A stretch of DNA of 16,660 bases. It comes from Pseudobacteriovorax antillogorgiicola (GTDB lineage: Bacteria; Bdellovibrionota_B; Oligoflexia; Oligoflexales; RGVZ01). Shown piece after piece: positions 6,971 to 13,951 of this stretch (position 1 is the stretch's first letter; each line of letters opens with the position of its first letter). The translations under genes were made by a program, and so were the position numbers. The stretch spans positions 1-16,660 of the forward strand of contig CAMDGW010000033.1 of NCBI GenBank assembly GCA_945897695.1. Reading direction: 5' to 3'. A model generated the notes under the pieces. The model was not told the DNA's origin. It ran no database searches and worked only from the letters and a program-made list of their open reading frames with translations.

Positions 6971-7369
6971 TTAAGGCGATTCGATTCCATTCGATATATC
7001 CTTGATCCGAGAAAACTCTGTTTCCTTGATCATGTCCAACGCTTCAAAATCCTCAAATCCCAAATCTTCAATCCAATTTACGTTTAGCATTTCAGGCAGT
7101 GGATTGGCGCACTCACGTCCATCGTCGAGCTCATAGCATTCATAGGCTTCAAGTATCTTTCCCGACGTGGTCATTCTGTAGTAATGATAACCATCGCCAT
7201 TGACCAGAGCGCCGTCTCGACTGTCCCCAGTCCAGTATTCGCGTGCGAATACAAGGTCTTCTTGACCAGCGCTCTTGATGTCAATGATCTTCCGCTCTAT
7301 TGATTTTTTTTCGACGCCGGGGGCGAGCTTCTTTTCAGATTTTCCTGAAGGCTTTTTAGGAGAGCTCAT
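6971..7369 (-). CDS. Hypothetical acidic protein with Lys-rich N-terminus
   Basis: This 132-aa product has no signal peptide. Residues 1-28 are Lys/Ser-rich and probably disordered. Residues ~30-85 hold alternating aromatic and charged residues (YHYYRMTTSGKILEAYECYE) that read as a small beta-sheet domain. The C-terminal third is acidic and probably helical (GFEDFEALDMIKETEF). No family is recognised. ATG 7369 has a GAAGGAG Shine-Dalgarno, but 12 bases away, longer than ideal. It follows lepB on the same strand (140-nt gap with a hairpin at 7442-7466 between), so it probably has its own promoter. It converges with the 6700-6927 gene. Confidence 0.6.
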   Translation of the reverse strand: MSSPKKPSGKSEKKLAPGVEKKSIERKIIDIKSAGQEDLVFAREYWTGDSRDGALVNGDGYHYYRMTTSGKILEAYECYELDDGRECANPLPEMLNVNWIEDLGFEDFEALDMIKETEFSRIKDISNGIESP

Positions 7370-7441
7370 ATGGTGCTATCACTCCTTCAATTAGTAACTA
7401 TCGATATTATCTGATCAATCGTATCAACACGTCAAATTTGT

Positions 7442-7466
7442 TTCTGCCACCTGCAAGGTGGCAGAA
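7442..7466 (-). terminator. Hairpin downstream of lepB, probable weak terminator
   Basis: A perfect 10-bp stem, TTCTGCCACC (7442-7451) / GGTGGCAGAA (7457-7466), has a 5-base loop, 43 nt past the lepB stop on the minus strand. The following minus-strand sequence (ACAAATTTG) has only a poor T-run, so termination may be partial or Rho-assisted. Confidence 0.55.
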
Positions 7467-7509
7467 GAATAAATAGACGTTAATTAGTCAGTCTTCATCT
7501 GTAGTTTGG

Positions 7510-8289
7510 TCAGGAGTCGAGCCATTTTCCGAAGCGATCAAATCTAAGACGAGGGAAAAATTCGCCTTTTGGAGTCCAAATGCTCCAGACGACGAATAAT
7601 GCCTTTCCGCGAACGTAAGAAAGCGGTACTTCGCCCCATACGCGTGAATCGCTTGAATTATCGCGGTTATCACCAATACAGAAAACGCTCCCCTCTGGAA
7701 CGACTCCAGGCTTACCATCGACGTCAGGCCACCAGGCTCGCATGGCACGACGGTATTCAGGTTTATTCTGTAAAACCCAGTGCTCTAATCCTTCAAGATT
7801 TTCCCGATAAAGCAGTTTGAAGTCTTTTTCGTCGACGATGTCTTCAAGGACTACGCGGTCATTGTTGTGATCAACGCGCGCTTGAGCTTTGCCATTGATG
7901 TATAGAACATCATCCATCAACTGAATTTGATCCCCAGCTACGGCAACCACTCGTTTGACGTAGTCAATATCGGGATCGCGTGGATATTTGAAAACAACGA
8001 TGTCACCTCGTTTTGGTGAACCCCAGGAGAGGATTGCCGTATCTGTGAACGGAATTTTGAGATCATAAGCGAGTTTCCATGCCAGCAGCCTGTCGCCCAC
8101 TTTGATCGTGGGCTCCATAGAAGACGTGGGAACGTAATAAGGGGAAGCAATACTCCATCGAACACTCAGGACTATTAAAATCAAAACCGTGAGGCTTTTC
8201 AGATTTTCAAAACTGAACATCCCTGGTTTTTCGGTTTGGGCGGCTTGGACCGAGGTCGTGCTTGTGGGGGATTCTGACTCGCTGGACAT
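7510..8289 (-). CDS. lepB: Signal peptidase I
   Basis: This 259-aa inner-membrane endopeptidase removes Sec/Tat signal peptides from exported proteins on the periplasmic face. One membrane segment spans residues ~31-49, after a Ser/Thr-rich cytoplasmic N-terminus. Box B (PTSSMEPT) holds the nucleophile S57. Box D (DYVKRVVAVAGD) holds the general base K112. Box E is GDNRDNSSDSR (206-216). The family's substrate-domain insertion lies between ~121 and 200. Length is between Gram-positive (~180) and E. coli (324) enzymes. ATG 8289 has only a weak Shine-Dalgarno. It is likely a single-gene unit: divergent from the 8495 gene, with a hairpin after its stop. Its neighbours include two predicted substrates (the protease at 4054-5673 and the small secreted protein at 8495-8794), which may be coincidence. 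Confidence 0.95.
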   Translation of the reverse strand: MSSESESPTSTTSVQAAQTEKPGMFSFENLKSLTVLILIVLSVRWSIASPYYVPTSSMEPTIKVGDRLLAWKLAYDLKIPFTDTAILSWGSPKRGDIVVFKYPRDPDIDYVKRVVAVAGDQIQLMDDVLYINGKAQARVDHNNDRVVLEDIVDEKDFKLLYRENLEGLEHWVLQNKPEYRRAMRAWWPDVDGKPGVVPEGSVFCIGDNRDNSSDSRVWGEVPLSYVRGKALFVVWSIWTPKGEFFPRLRFDRFGKWLDS

Positions 8290-8325
8290 GTGTCACTTCT
8301 TTCTGGAGTAATGACGTCAATATAA

Positions 8326-8338
8326 TTTACCTGGTAAA
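8326..8338. promoter_or_regulatory. 13-bp operator-like palindrome between lepB and the small secreted gene
   Basis: TTTACC-T-GGTAAA is a perfect inverted repeat lying 37 nt upstream of lepB in the divergent intergenic region (8290-8494). It overlaps an AT-rich stretch with TATAAT (8321-8326, plus strand). It could bind a dimeric regulator, but a 6-bp half-site can arise by chance. Confidence 0.3.
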
Positions 8339-8494
8339 AATATCATAATTATTCGCTTTTTTTCTAGTTATCTTTGGCGATTAACTGGAGGGCGGTTGCT
8401 ATAGGGACCAAGAAGTTCTTATAGCCCGTCCTTGATTGGCCGATACCCACACTGAAGTATTTCAAGAGCCACCCAAACGAACTGGAATGGGCTA

Positions 8495-8794
8495 ATGCTT
8501 AAATTTTATTCATACGTGCTGGTGTCGTTACTTTGTTTTTTAACCTCTGATTTGGCAAAAGCCTATACGGCTAATCAGGTAACCTTCCAATTTTTGGACA
8601 ATGGACGTTTTCGCGTCAATCTTTACTACACAGTTCCAGCTCTTAAGGAATTTCGAGAAGCTTATGTCGAATTTGAAGAAAGAAAGAAGGCAGAAGCCTT
8701 CTACTTTGATGTTTTACGCGGCGCTGATTTCTACCTTGAGGATGAACCTGAAACGAAGTTTGTGAACGAACCGTTGGCCCCCAGTCCCTGGTAA
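8495..8794 (+). CDS. Small secreted protein, function unknown
   Basis: This 99-aa precursor has a clear Sec signal peptide (K3, hydrophobic core ~6-18, cleavage predicted after A21-K22-A23), leaving about 76 mature residues. The mature part is rich in Phe, Tyr and Glu, with no cysteine. It starts like a beta-strand protein (NQVTFQFLDNGRFRVNLYY), then runs into a charged helical segment (FREAYVEFEERKKAEAF) and a Pro-rich end. No family is recognised. The ribosome binding site is weak (TGGA at 8483-8486). It is divergent from lepB and converges with the kinase gene (8816-9793), 21 nt apart and with no clear terminator between. Confidence 0.65.
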   Translation: MLKFYSYVLVSLLCFLTSDLAKAYTANQVTFQFLDNGRFRVNLYYTVPALKEFREAYVEFEERKKAEAFYFDVLRGADFYLEDEPETKFVNEPLAPSPW

Positions 8795-8815
8795 TCAGCA
8801 GTCTGCCCATCTAAG

Positions 8816-9793
8816 TTAAATTTTTCTTGCCGCTTCAAGCGCCTCTATGCTTACAGCAGCTCCCACTCTTGAAATGACATCACTTGCTAATGTTGCAGCA
8901 ATTTTACCGCATGCGTTGAGGTCTCGTCCTTTTAAGAAGCCATGGAGAAATCCAGCTGCAAACATGTCACCAGCGGCGGTGGTGTCGACAACTTGGGTCG
9001 GCACTGGGCTGATGCGGAACTCTTCTTTCCCTTTTACAATCAGAGCGCCGTCAGCTCCTAATTTCACGACGGCAATGGATCCTGTTGCCGCAATTCGACG
9101 GGCAGTCTCTTCAGGCGTCGTGTTAAATAAAAGTTTTGCCTCTTCACGATTGGCAAACACAATGTCAGCTTCAGATTCGATTAGCGAGACAAAATCGTCG
9201 CGATTTCGATCCACAACGAATGGATCAGCTAGGTCAAAAGATATGATGGTGTTGTGCTTATGTGCAGTTTCGATGGAGCTCTTCAAAGCTTTTTTCTGGT
9301 CTGCTGTATCCCACTGATAGCCACAAAAATGAAAAACCTGAGATTCAGAAATTTCCTTGTGCGGGATATGTGTTGCATCGTAGAGGCGGCTGGCTCCCAG
9401 ATTGGTGTTCATGGTCCTTTCCCCATCTGGAGTAATAAGAATCAGGCAAGTACCAGTGCTCTCGTTGTTGTGTCCGCCCAAAAATGACTTGATACCAAGC
9501 GAAGTCATTCGTTCGCGGATCCTGTTACCAAACTCATCATCATTGACCATCCCTGCAAATACGGTTTTATGGCCAAGACTTGCAAGAGTGCGGATGGCGT
9601 TCATAGAGCTACCGCCAAGCTCGGTTACTTTGGTTTTTGATTTAAATTGCTCCAGGACCTCTTTTTGCCGCTGGCTGTCAACGAGGTGCATAACGCCTTT
9701 GGTCAGGCCAAGACGTTTAATATCTGCATCATCGATTTCGATCAGAACGTCCATAAGTGCATTGCATACGCTTGTAATATCGTAAGTTTTCAT
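8816..9793 (-). CDS. PfkB-family kinase, adenosine-kinase-like
   Basis: This 325-aa ribokinase-fold enzyme is predicted to phosphorylate a nucleoside or sugar with ATP in the cytoplasm. The first PfkB signature region is GGSSMNAIRTLASLG (60-74). The second is DTTAAGDMFAAGF (270-282), with catalytic base D276 and anion-hole Ala/Gly. N-terminal CNALMDVLIEI and the GGxxxN region resemble the adenosine kinase branch, but substrate choice in this family cannot be read from motifs alone. The frame is open to 9853, but ATG 9793 has a CTGGAGA Shine-Dalgarno at 7 nt and avoids overlapping the upstream gene, so it is used. It is the last gene of the five-gene minus-strand operon, 34 nt after the membrane protein. 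Confidence 0.85.
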   Translation of the reverse strand: MKTYDITSVCNALMDVLIEIDDADIKRLGLTKGVMHLVDSQRQKEVLEQFKSKTKVTELGGSSMNAIRTLASLGHKTVFAGMVNDDEFGNRIRERMTSLGIKSFLGGHNNESTGTCLILITPDGERTMNTNLGASRLYDATHIPHKEISESQVFHFCGYQWDTADQKKALKSSIETAHKHNTIISFDLADPFVVDRNRDDFVSLIESEADIVFANREEAKLLFNTTPEETARRIAATGSIAVVKLGADGALIVKGKEEFRISPVPTQVVDTTAAGDMFAAGFLHGFLKGRDLNACGKIAATLASDVISRVGAAVSIEALEAARKI

Positions 9794-9827
9794 AAGCTTA
9801 TCTCCAGGGTCAGTGAGGTGTGGGAGA

Positions 9828-10370
9828 TTAGCTTGCCTTGTTGGAATTGTCACGGAGATCTGCCAGATCGGGCATGTTCGTCATCGAGACACTCTGTTGT
9901 TGAGCGTGAAGAGTCGCGAGGCGTGTTTTTAGATGGCTGAATTCATTGGTTATTTCTCGGTTTTCAACGTTCAAAATGGCAGCGTTCCAGAAACCGAAAA
10001 CGATGCAAGCAATGCCCCATGTGTTGGGCCATAAAAGGCCCAGTGTTGCTGCGCACATAGCAATCCCCACCGAAAATAGTCGAGTAACAACAACGAGGCG
10101 TGCACTCATCCAGATTGCCTTTTGTTGTCTGAGGTGACGAACGAAGAGGGAGCTTACTAATATTGCAGCGGCGTAGGACCCTATGGCCCAATGCCGATCT
10201 GATGAAATTTTCTGTGAAAAAAAAGCTGTAAGCGAAACAATTGAAACCAGCACAAGAGCCCTCTTTCGTCTGGTTTTTTGTGACCAAGATAGCAAGGCTA
10301 TGGGCTCATACGAGTGGAGTATAAGAGTGGCGATATAGACACAGACGGCAACATAGGAGGTAAAGGTCAT
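9828..10370 (-). CDS. Polytopic membrane protein of unknown function
   Basis: This 180-aa protein has about four to five hydrophobic segments (~5-25, 38-52, 62-77, 98-113, 117-134) separated by Arg/Lys-rich loops, then a polar ~45-residue tail that may form a short coiled coil (NREITNEFSHLKTRLATLHAQQQ). Basic loops (QKTRRKR at 31-37; RHLRQQK at 78-84) suggest the topology. No family is recognised. The frame is open to 10460, but ATG 10370 lies one base after the upstream stop (TGA-C-ATG), with an AGGGTG Shine-Dalgarno overlapping that stop, so translation is probably coupled to the degenerate MBL gene. It may anchor or sense for the operon's soluble proteins; that is inference. Confidence 0.7.
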   Translation of the reverse strand: MTFTSYVAVCVYIATLILHSYEPIALLSWSQKTRRKRALVLVSIVSLTAFFSQKISSDRHWAIGSYAAAILVSSLFVRHLRQQKAIWMSARLVVVTRLFSVGIAMCAATLGLLWPNTWGIACIVFGFWNAAILNVENREITNEFSHLKTRLATLHAQQQSVSMTNMPDLADLRDNSNKAS

Positions 10371-10371
10371 G

Positions 10372-11262
10372 TCACCCTGCCTTTGAGCGGCGGCTTGAGT
10401 TAACGGATATAATGCCCTCGACTTCGGTGGCCAGGTGTAATTTTGGCGTAGCATTGTCATGATTCAAGCGGCCAAGGATTTGGTGAAGTCTTCTCAGCTC
10501 AGACTGCAGCAAAATATCGGTCATCAGCGGGTGAAACTGTGTAAAGTAAAGGTCATGCGCTCCCGTAAGGAGACCAATTTTTAGCGCGTCATCGAAGGTG
10601 GTTCGGTGTCGAGACCAAGCGTCATTTTTAGGACCAGAAGATGCGGCACATATCAGTGTTTTAGTACCATGTAAGAAATGAGCTAAATTTGTTATGGATT
10701 CGCTATCAGGCATGCTGATCATAACAATGCCGATATCTATTCCAGATGGGTGTAACAGTCTCCAAGCTGCCAATGGATAAGGTGCAAGCGGATGTGTGAG
10801 TGGCAGCGCGGAAATCGTCCAAGCTCCCCATTTATGGGGCGTTGTTAAGCTATGAAAGGATATTTTTGCCGGGAAACTACTTATACCATTAAAAGGAGTA
10901 AGTAGATTTGAACTCATGTCATCCAAAGCTTCCCTGGCTTGATCTTCTGTCGCGCAGGACAGCACGTCAAGATGGCTTGATTTAAAATGTATAGGTGTAA
11001 AAAAAGGCAAGCCTAGGATTGAATCCCAAAAGAAATCACTAAATAGGATTGCACATTTGTAGCTATCTTTTTTTGTTCGCTGATTGGTTATCCAATTGGG
11101 CGTGGCCAGATTGATGCCAAAACCAGCGTTAATGAAAATTTGGCTTGATTCTTCGCTAATTTCAATGCAAGCCGTGTTTCCACCGGTCGCGATATTTTTA
11201 CGACTAGGTGCTGGATGGAAAGCTCTGATGCCATGGAATTTTATGCGGCAGTTAGTGGCCAT
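10372..11262 (-). CDS. Degenerate MBL-fold paralogue (probable pseudoenzyme)
   Basis: This 296-aa protein aligns along its length with the product of the gene just upstream (11241-12158). Both start with a KFHG(I/V)R block, a GGN(T/S)xCIEI block (27-35) and then the strand before the metal motif. Where the neighbour has THTHWDH, this protein has SDFFWDS (75-81): all three His are lost and only the Asp (D80) remains. Other family positions survive: H157 (LTHPL), D186 (MPD), H219 (SRHRTT) and H244 (QFHPLMTD). It probably cannot bind two zinc ions normally and may be a regulatory or substrate-binding partner of the active paralogue. ATG 11262 has a strong GAGGAGG Shine-Dalgarno and overlaps the upstream gene by 22 nt. 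The frame is fully intact, which argues for selection rather than decay. Confidence 0.75.
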   Translation of the reverse strand: MATNCRIKFHGIRAFHPAPSRKNIATGGNTACIEISEESSQIFINAGFGINLATPNWITNQRTKKDSYKCAILFSDFFWDSILGLPFFTPIHFKSSHLDVLSCATEDQAREALDDMSSNLLTPFNGISSFPAKISFHSLTTPHKWGAWTISALPLTHPLAPYPLAAWRLLHPSGIDIGIVMISMPDSESITNLAHFLHGTKTLICAASSGPKNDAWSRHRTTFDDALKIGLLTGAHDLYFTQFHPLMTDILLQSELRRLHQILGRLNHDNATPKLHLATEVEGIISVNSSRRSKAG

Positions 11263-12158
11263 TCATCCTCCTCTCGCGCATTGATGACCTGCATGTCGTT
11301 TGCTATGGCAACTCTTTGTGCAAGCATTTGTTTCGTTGCAACATCCTGGTCATTTTCTTCCGGTGCATGGTGGAACATGAACAAGCGTTTTACTCTAGCG
11401 CGTGAACAAACGTCCATGGCGATCTCTGGCGTTGCATGCCCCCAGTCTGCTTTTAGGTTCTGGGCGTTGAAATGGGTGTCAAAAACGACATTCGGTACGT
11501 CTTTCAGAAATTTAACCAGGTTATCATTATATTGTTTTTCGAACGCTTCGGTGCCGGTGGACTTGGCTTGTTCGGCAAATGATTCACCCAGTAGGTTTCC
11601 GTTACTGATCGAGGCAATGTCAGGAATGACAGCAACAATTGAATCCTCGTAACTGATTCTGTATCCAAGAGTGATGTGTTGATGGTTGACTTGGAATCCA
11701 ACCACTTTAACTTTACCCTCAATAAGAAATGCTGCATCAGGAGTTACTTTGTGAAAAAAGAGCTTTGCTTGCACATTTGGTGCCGGAATCGGTAATCTGC
11801 CGTGTTTGAATAGTTTTGCAAAAATATCCTTGAATGACACGCCACCAGCATCTGGCGCGTGGAAGTGGATTTCAAAGTTTTTGCACTCCAGCTGCTGCAA
11901 AAACGGGAACATGAGTACGTGATCCCAGTGTGTGTGGGTTACGAGAATATGCATCCGTCGGCGCTGTGGGTGCTCACCAAGGTTGTTAATTACGTGTTGT
12001 AAGCCACTACCACCATCGATGATAATTGTGTAATCCATGCCTGTATCGATTTCGATGCAGGTTGAGTTACCTCCATAATTAGTGTTGAAAGGTGTATGGA
12101 CCGGTCGCGAGCCGCGAACACCATGGAATTTTAGAATTGCAGGGGCTGCCTTTTTCAT
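11241..12158 (-). CDS. MBL-fold metallo-hydrolase (Lactamase_B_2 type)
   Basis: This 305-aa metallo-beta-lactamase-fold hydrolase has the N-terminal block KFHGVRGSRP (10-19) and YGGNSTCIEI (28-37) typical of the PF12706-like group that includes cyclic-nucleotide phosphodiesterase relatives. The metal motif HTHWDH (75-80) is complete. Further ligand-type residues are H159/H161 (VNHQH), D180 (IPD), D227-H229 (FDTHF), the WGH at 239-241 and HH at 263-264. It should be a soluble, probably Zn-dependent enzyme acting on a phosphoester or similar bond. The substrate is not determined and a nucleotide is only a guess from the neighbouring kinase. ATG 12158 overlaps the upstream stop (ATGA) and has a GGGAGG Shine-Dalgarno. 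Confidence 0.88.
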   Translation of the reverse strand: MKKAAPAILKFHGVRGSRPVHTPFNTNYGGNSTCIEIDTGMDYTIIIDGGSGLQHVINNLGEHPQRRRMHILVTHTHWDHVLMFPFLQQLECKNFEIHFHAPDAGGVSFKDIFAKLFKHGRLPIPAPNVQAKLFFHKVTPDAAFLIEGKVKVVGFQVNHQHITLGYRISYEDSIVAVIPDIASISNGNLLGESFAEQAKSTGTEAFEKQYNDNLVKFLKDVPNVVFDTHFNAQNLKADWGHATPEIAMDVCSRARVKRLFMFHHAPEENDQDVATKQMLAQRVAIANDMQVINAREEDEWPLTAA

Positions 12159-12940
12159 GAGGCCTCCCTTTCGCTCTGCTCTGCTGAATTGCTGCCTAAC
12201 GATGAAGTGTTTTCAATAACTTTAATCTGCCGAACCTCAGAAGGCGCAAGGTTGCATTTAATCGTGATTTCAAAGTTTGTCCCATCGTGGCGGATAAAGA
12301 TTAAATTAGCTACGGGGCAAGACAGCAAGTCTGCAAGGATCTTTTGGTCTTCAATTTTGCAGTCAGCTACGGAAATCTTAACGTCAAAAGAGTAACCGTC
12401 GGAGGCCATAAAGAATCTTACATTCAATGACCCTAATTTGTTTGCCACAGTATTCACAGCTTTCATGACGACCGATATTGGGTCATAGCTATAAATTTTT
12501 AGTGACTTTAACCAGGGAGTCATTAAGGCACTGAATTCAGCAAAATTGCATTCTCCTGATAATTTGGCCGCATACCATTCAGCCTGCAAATTGATTCCGG
12601 CGCTGATAAATAAGGCGTAAATAATATTTAGATCCTGAGTATTTCCGCTTGACCTCGGCGTATAGATGAGTCGAGAAGTCCCATCCAAGCTAAAGGCTGA
12701 CTCTGTGGAAAGTAGAAAAATTCTTTGCCAGCAACTTTCATGGTTGTCGGAAAGCGCTAATTTCATGGAGCTTGGCATGAGGAGAATGGCGTTATTTTCT
12801 GGTGCCGAAGGTAGATTTCGCGAGTGTGGAACAACTTTTAAGGTCACGCCAAAGGATAACGCTGCACCCCGTAGCCTCCGCGTAATGGCGCTATTCGCCT
12901 CGGGCGCAACAACATATATGATTGGTGCAGGACCTTTCAA
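12155..12940 (-). CDS. Unrecognised 261-aa protein, first gene of the MBL operon
   Basis: This soluble protein has no signal or membrane segment. Residues ~5-110 read as an alternating beta/alpha domain (PIIYVVAPEANSAITRRLRG, then NNAILLMPSS, then RIFLLSTES, then RLIYTPRS), reminiscent of a receiver-like fold, but I see no clear phosphoacceptor Asp. Residues ~140-240 form a second region ending in NLIFIRHDGTNFEITIKC. No family is recognised. The start is TTG 12940, chosen because GGGAG sits 6 nt upstream and the only nearby downstream Met codons fall after the first strands. Its stop overlaps the MBL start by 4 nt (ATGA), so the two proteins are probably made in step and may act together. A regulatory or scaffold role is inference. 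Confidence 0.65.
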   Translation of the reverse strand: MKGPAPIIYVVAPEANSAITRRLRGAALSFGVTLKVVPHSRNLPSAPENNAILLMPSSMKLALSDNHESCWQRIFLLSTESAFSLDGTSRLIYTPRSSGNTQDLNIIYALFISAGINLQAEWYAAKLSGECNFAEFSALMTPWLKSLKIYSYDPISVVMKAVNTVANKLGSLNVRFFMASDGYSFDVKISVADCKIEDQKILADLLSCPVANLIFIRHDGTNFEITIKCNLAPSEVRQIKVIENTSSLGSNSAEQSEREAS

Positions 12941-13009
12941 AAACGACTCCCAGCTTCCGGTTCAAAGGGCCATCAGGATTCCCAGGGGTAATCGGCAAAT
13001 CAGCCAGAA

Positions 13010-13022
13010 AGTTTAATAAACT
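13010..13022. promoter_or_regulatory. Perfect 13-bp palindrome upstream of the MBL operon
   Basis: AGTTTA-A-TAAACT lies 70 nt before the TTG start of the first operon gene, inside the 133-nt gap after pgsA. Position and symmetry fit a regulator binding site over the operon promoter. No convincing -35/-10 pair was recognised beside it. Confidence 0.3.
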
Positions 13023-13073
13023 CAGGGGGCTGGCGCAGATGATTGGGGTAGCGTTTGATTGTAAGATTATGAA

Positions 13074-13679
13074 TTAATTGTCGTCTGGAAGTGAGTTTGA
13101 TGAGTTATCAAGAAACTCGATGAAATAAAGGTAACCAGAATAGATGCTCACAGCAAGAGCCAGCCAGATTGATAACATACCAGTAATTCTAAACGGTATG
13201 TCTAAGTAGTCCTGGCCTAAAAGGAGACAAAATATTCCCACGTCTTGCAGAATAGTTTTTATTTTTCCAAACGCGCTCACCTGAATAGTGTAACCATCCT
13301 CAAGAGCGATCATTCTCATGCCACTTACGGCTATATCCCGGCAAAGAAGGAATCCGCACATCCATGCTGGCAAAGCCTGCGAATCAGCGAGCAGCAATAG
13401 GGAAGCAGCCGAAAGCATCTTGTCGGCAATTGGGTCCAAAAGAGCGCCAAGTCGACTTTCCTGTTTGTAAAGTCTAGCCAAGTATCCGTCTAATATGTCG
13501 GTCAAGCCGGCCAACCCAAAAATCACAGCGCATATGACATTGGTGAGCGACGACCCGAAGGGGTAAATAAACAACAAAAGCGGAATAGCCAATATCCGCG
13601 TCAGTGTCAGTTGATTTGGCAGCAGGCTAAGCCAGGCAGCCGTGCTCAGGTTTCGAGGCATGGAGAAATTGTTCCTCAT
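13074..13679 (-). CDS. pgsA: CDP-alcohol phosphatidyltransferase, probable phosphatidylglycerophosphate synthase
   Basis: This 201-aa inner-membrane enzyme is predicted to make phosphatidylglycerol phosphate from CDP-diacylglycerol and glycerol-3-phosphate. The CDP-alcohol phosphatidyltransferase signature is complete: D61, D64-G65, A68-R69, G78, D82 and D86, with the exact family spacing. LPNQLTLTRILAIP (20-33) is the usual PgsA N-terminal helix. About five to six hydrophobic segments cover the rest. PgsA is favoured over other family members by length and the NxLTLxR start; cardiolipin or phosphatidylserine synthase is less likely. The start is uncertain. ATG 13679 has no Shine-Dalgarno; ATG 13661 has GAGGA 11 nt upstream and would give 195 aa. 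Confidence 0.85.
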   Translation of the reverse strand: MRNNFSMPRNLSTAAWLSLLPNQLTLTRILAIPLLLFIYPFGSSLTNVICAVIFGLAGLTDILDGYLARLYKQESRLGALLDPIADKMLSAASLLLLADSQALPAWMCGFLLCRDIAVSGMRMIALEDGYTIQVSAFGKIKTILQDVGIFCLLLGQDYLDIPFRITGMLSIWLALAVSIYSGYLYFIEFLDNSSNSLPDDN

Positions 13680-13951
13680 AATATAGGCATGCTAGGGAAA
13701 CGGTATCTTAAATCAATGATCTGTGCAAGTACCTGAAATCAGTAGTTTCTAGGGCCCATGATCTAGAGGCTTAAGAGTGTAGGTTCAATCATTTGTTGCT
13801 GTATGGGGTGGCAGTTCATCAACGTAACCCCAGAAGATGAGCGAACTTGGTGGGATTGGACTTTAGTCCTGGTTTAGTTTTCTAAAGAGCCGGGCCCGAA
13901 ATGATGCTAAAAGACTCTGCTGGTTAATGTCTATCTAGGGTTAAAATCACC
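13680..13951. other. Divergent intergenic region between pgsA and nadB
   Basis: These 271 nt must contain promoters for both pgsA (minus) and nadB (plus). I found no convincing sigma-70 pair, riboswitch, tRNA or NAD-regulator operator by eye. An AGGG (13937-13940) is the only Shine-Dalgarno candidate for nadB, 11 nt before its GTG. Confidence 0.4.

Noticed and set aside
8312..8319. TGACGTCA palindrome upstream of lepB
   Set aside because: An 8-bp palindrome that does not extend and does not match the bacterial CRP consensus; easily chance.
8398..8425. GCTATA / TATAGC inverted repeat as a terminator or riboswitch
   Set aside because: A 6-bp AT-rich stem with a 16-base loop and no T-run or conserved aptamer sequence; too weak to call.
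9794..9853. Longer kinase starting at 9853
   Set aside because: It would overlap the upstream gene and has no good ribosome binding site; ATG 9793 has one, and starts with the conserved KTYDIT strand.
10371..10460. Longer membrane protein starting at 10460
   Set aside because: The added 30 residues overlap the 3' end of the degenerate MBL gene; ATG 10370 is one base after that stop, with a Shine-Dalgarno.
13781..13797. tRNA T-loop-like sequence GGTTCAATC
   Set aside because: The flanking bases do not pair as a T-stem and no acceptor, D or anticodon arms can be folded around it.
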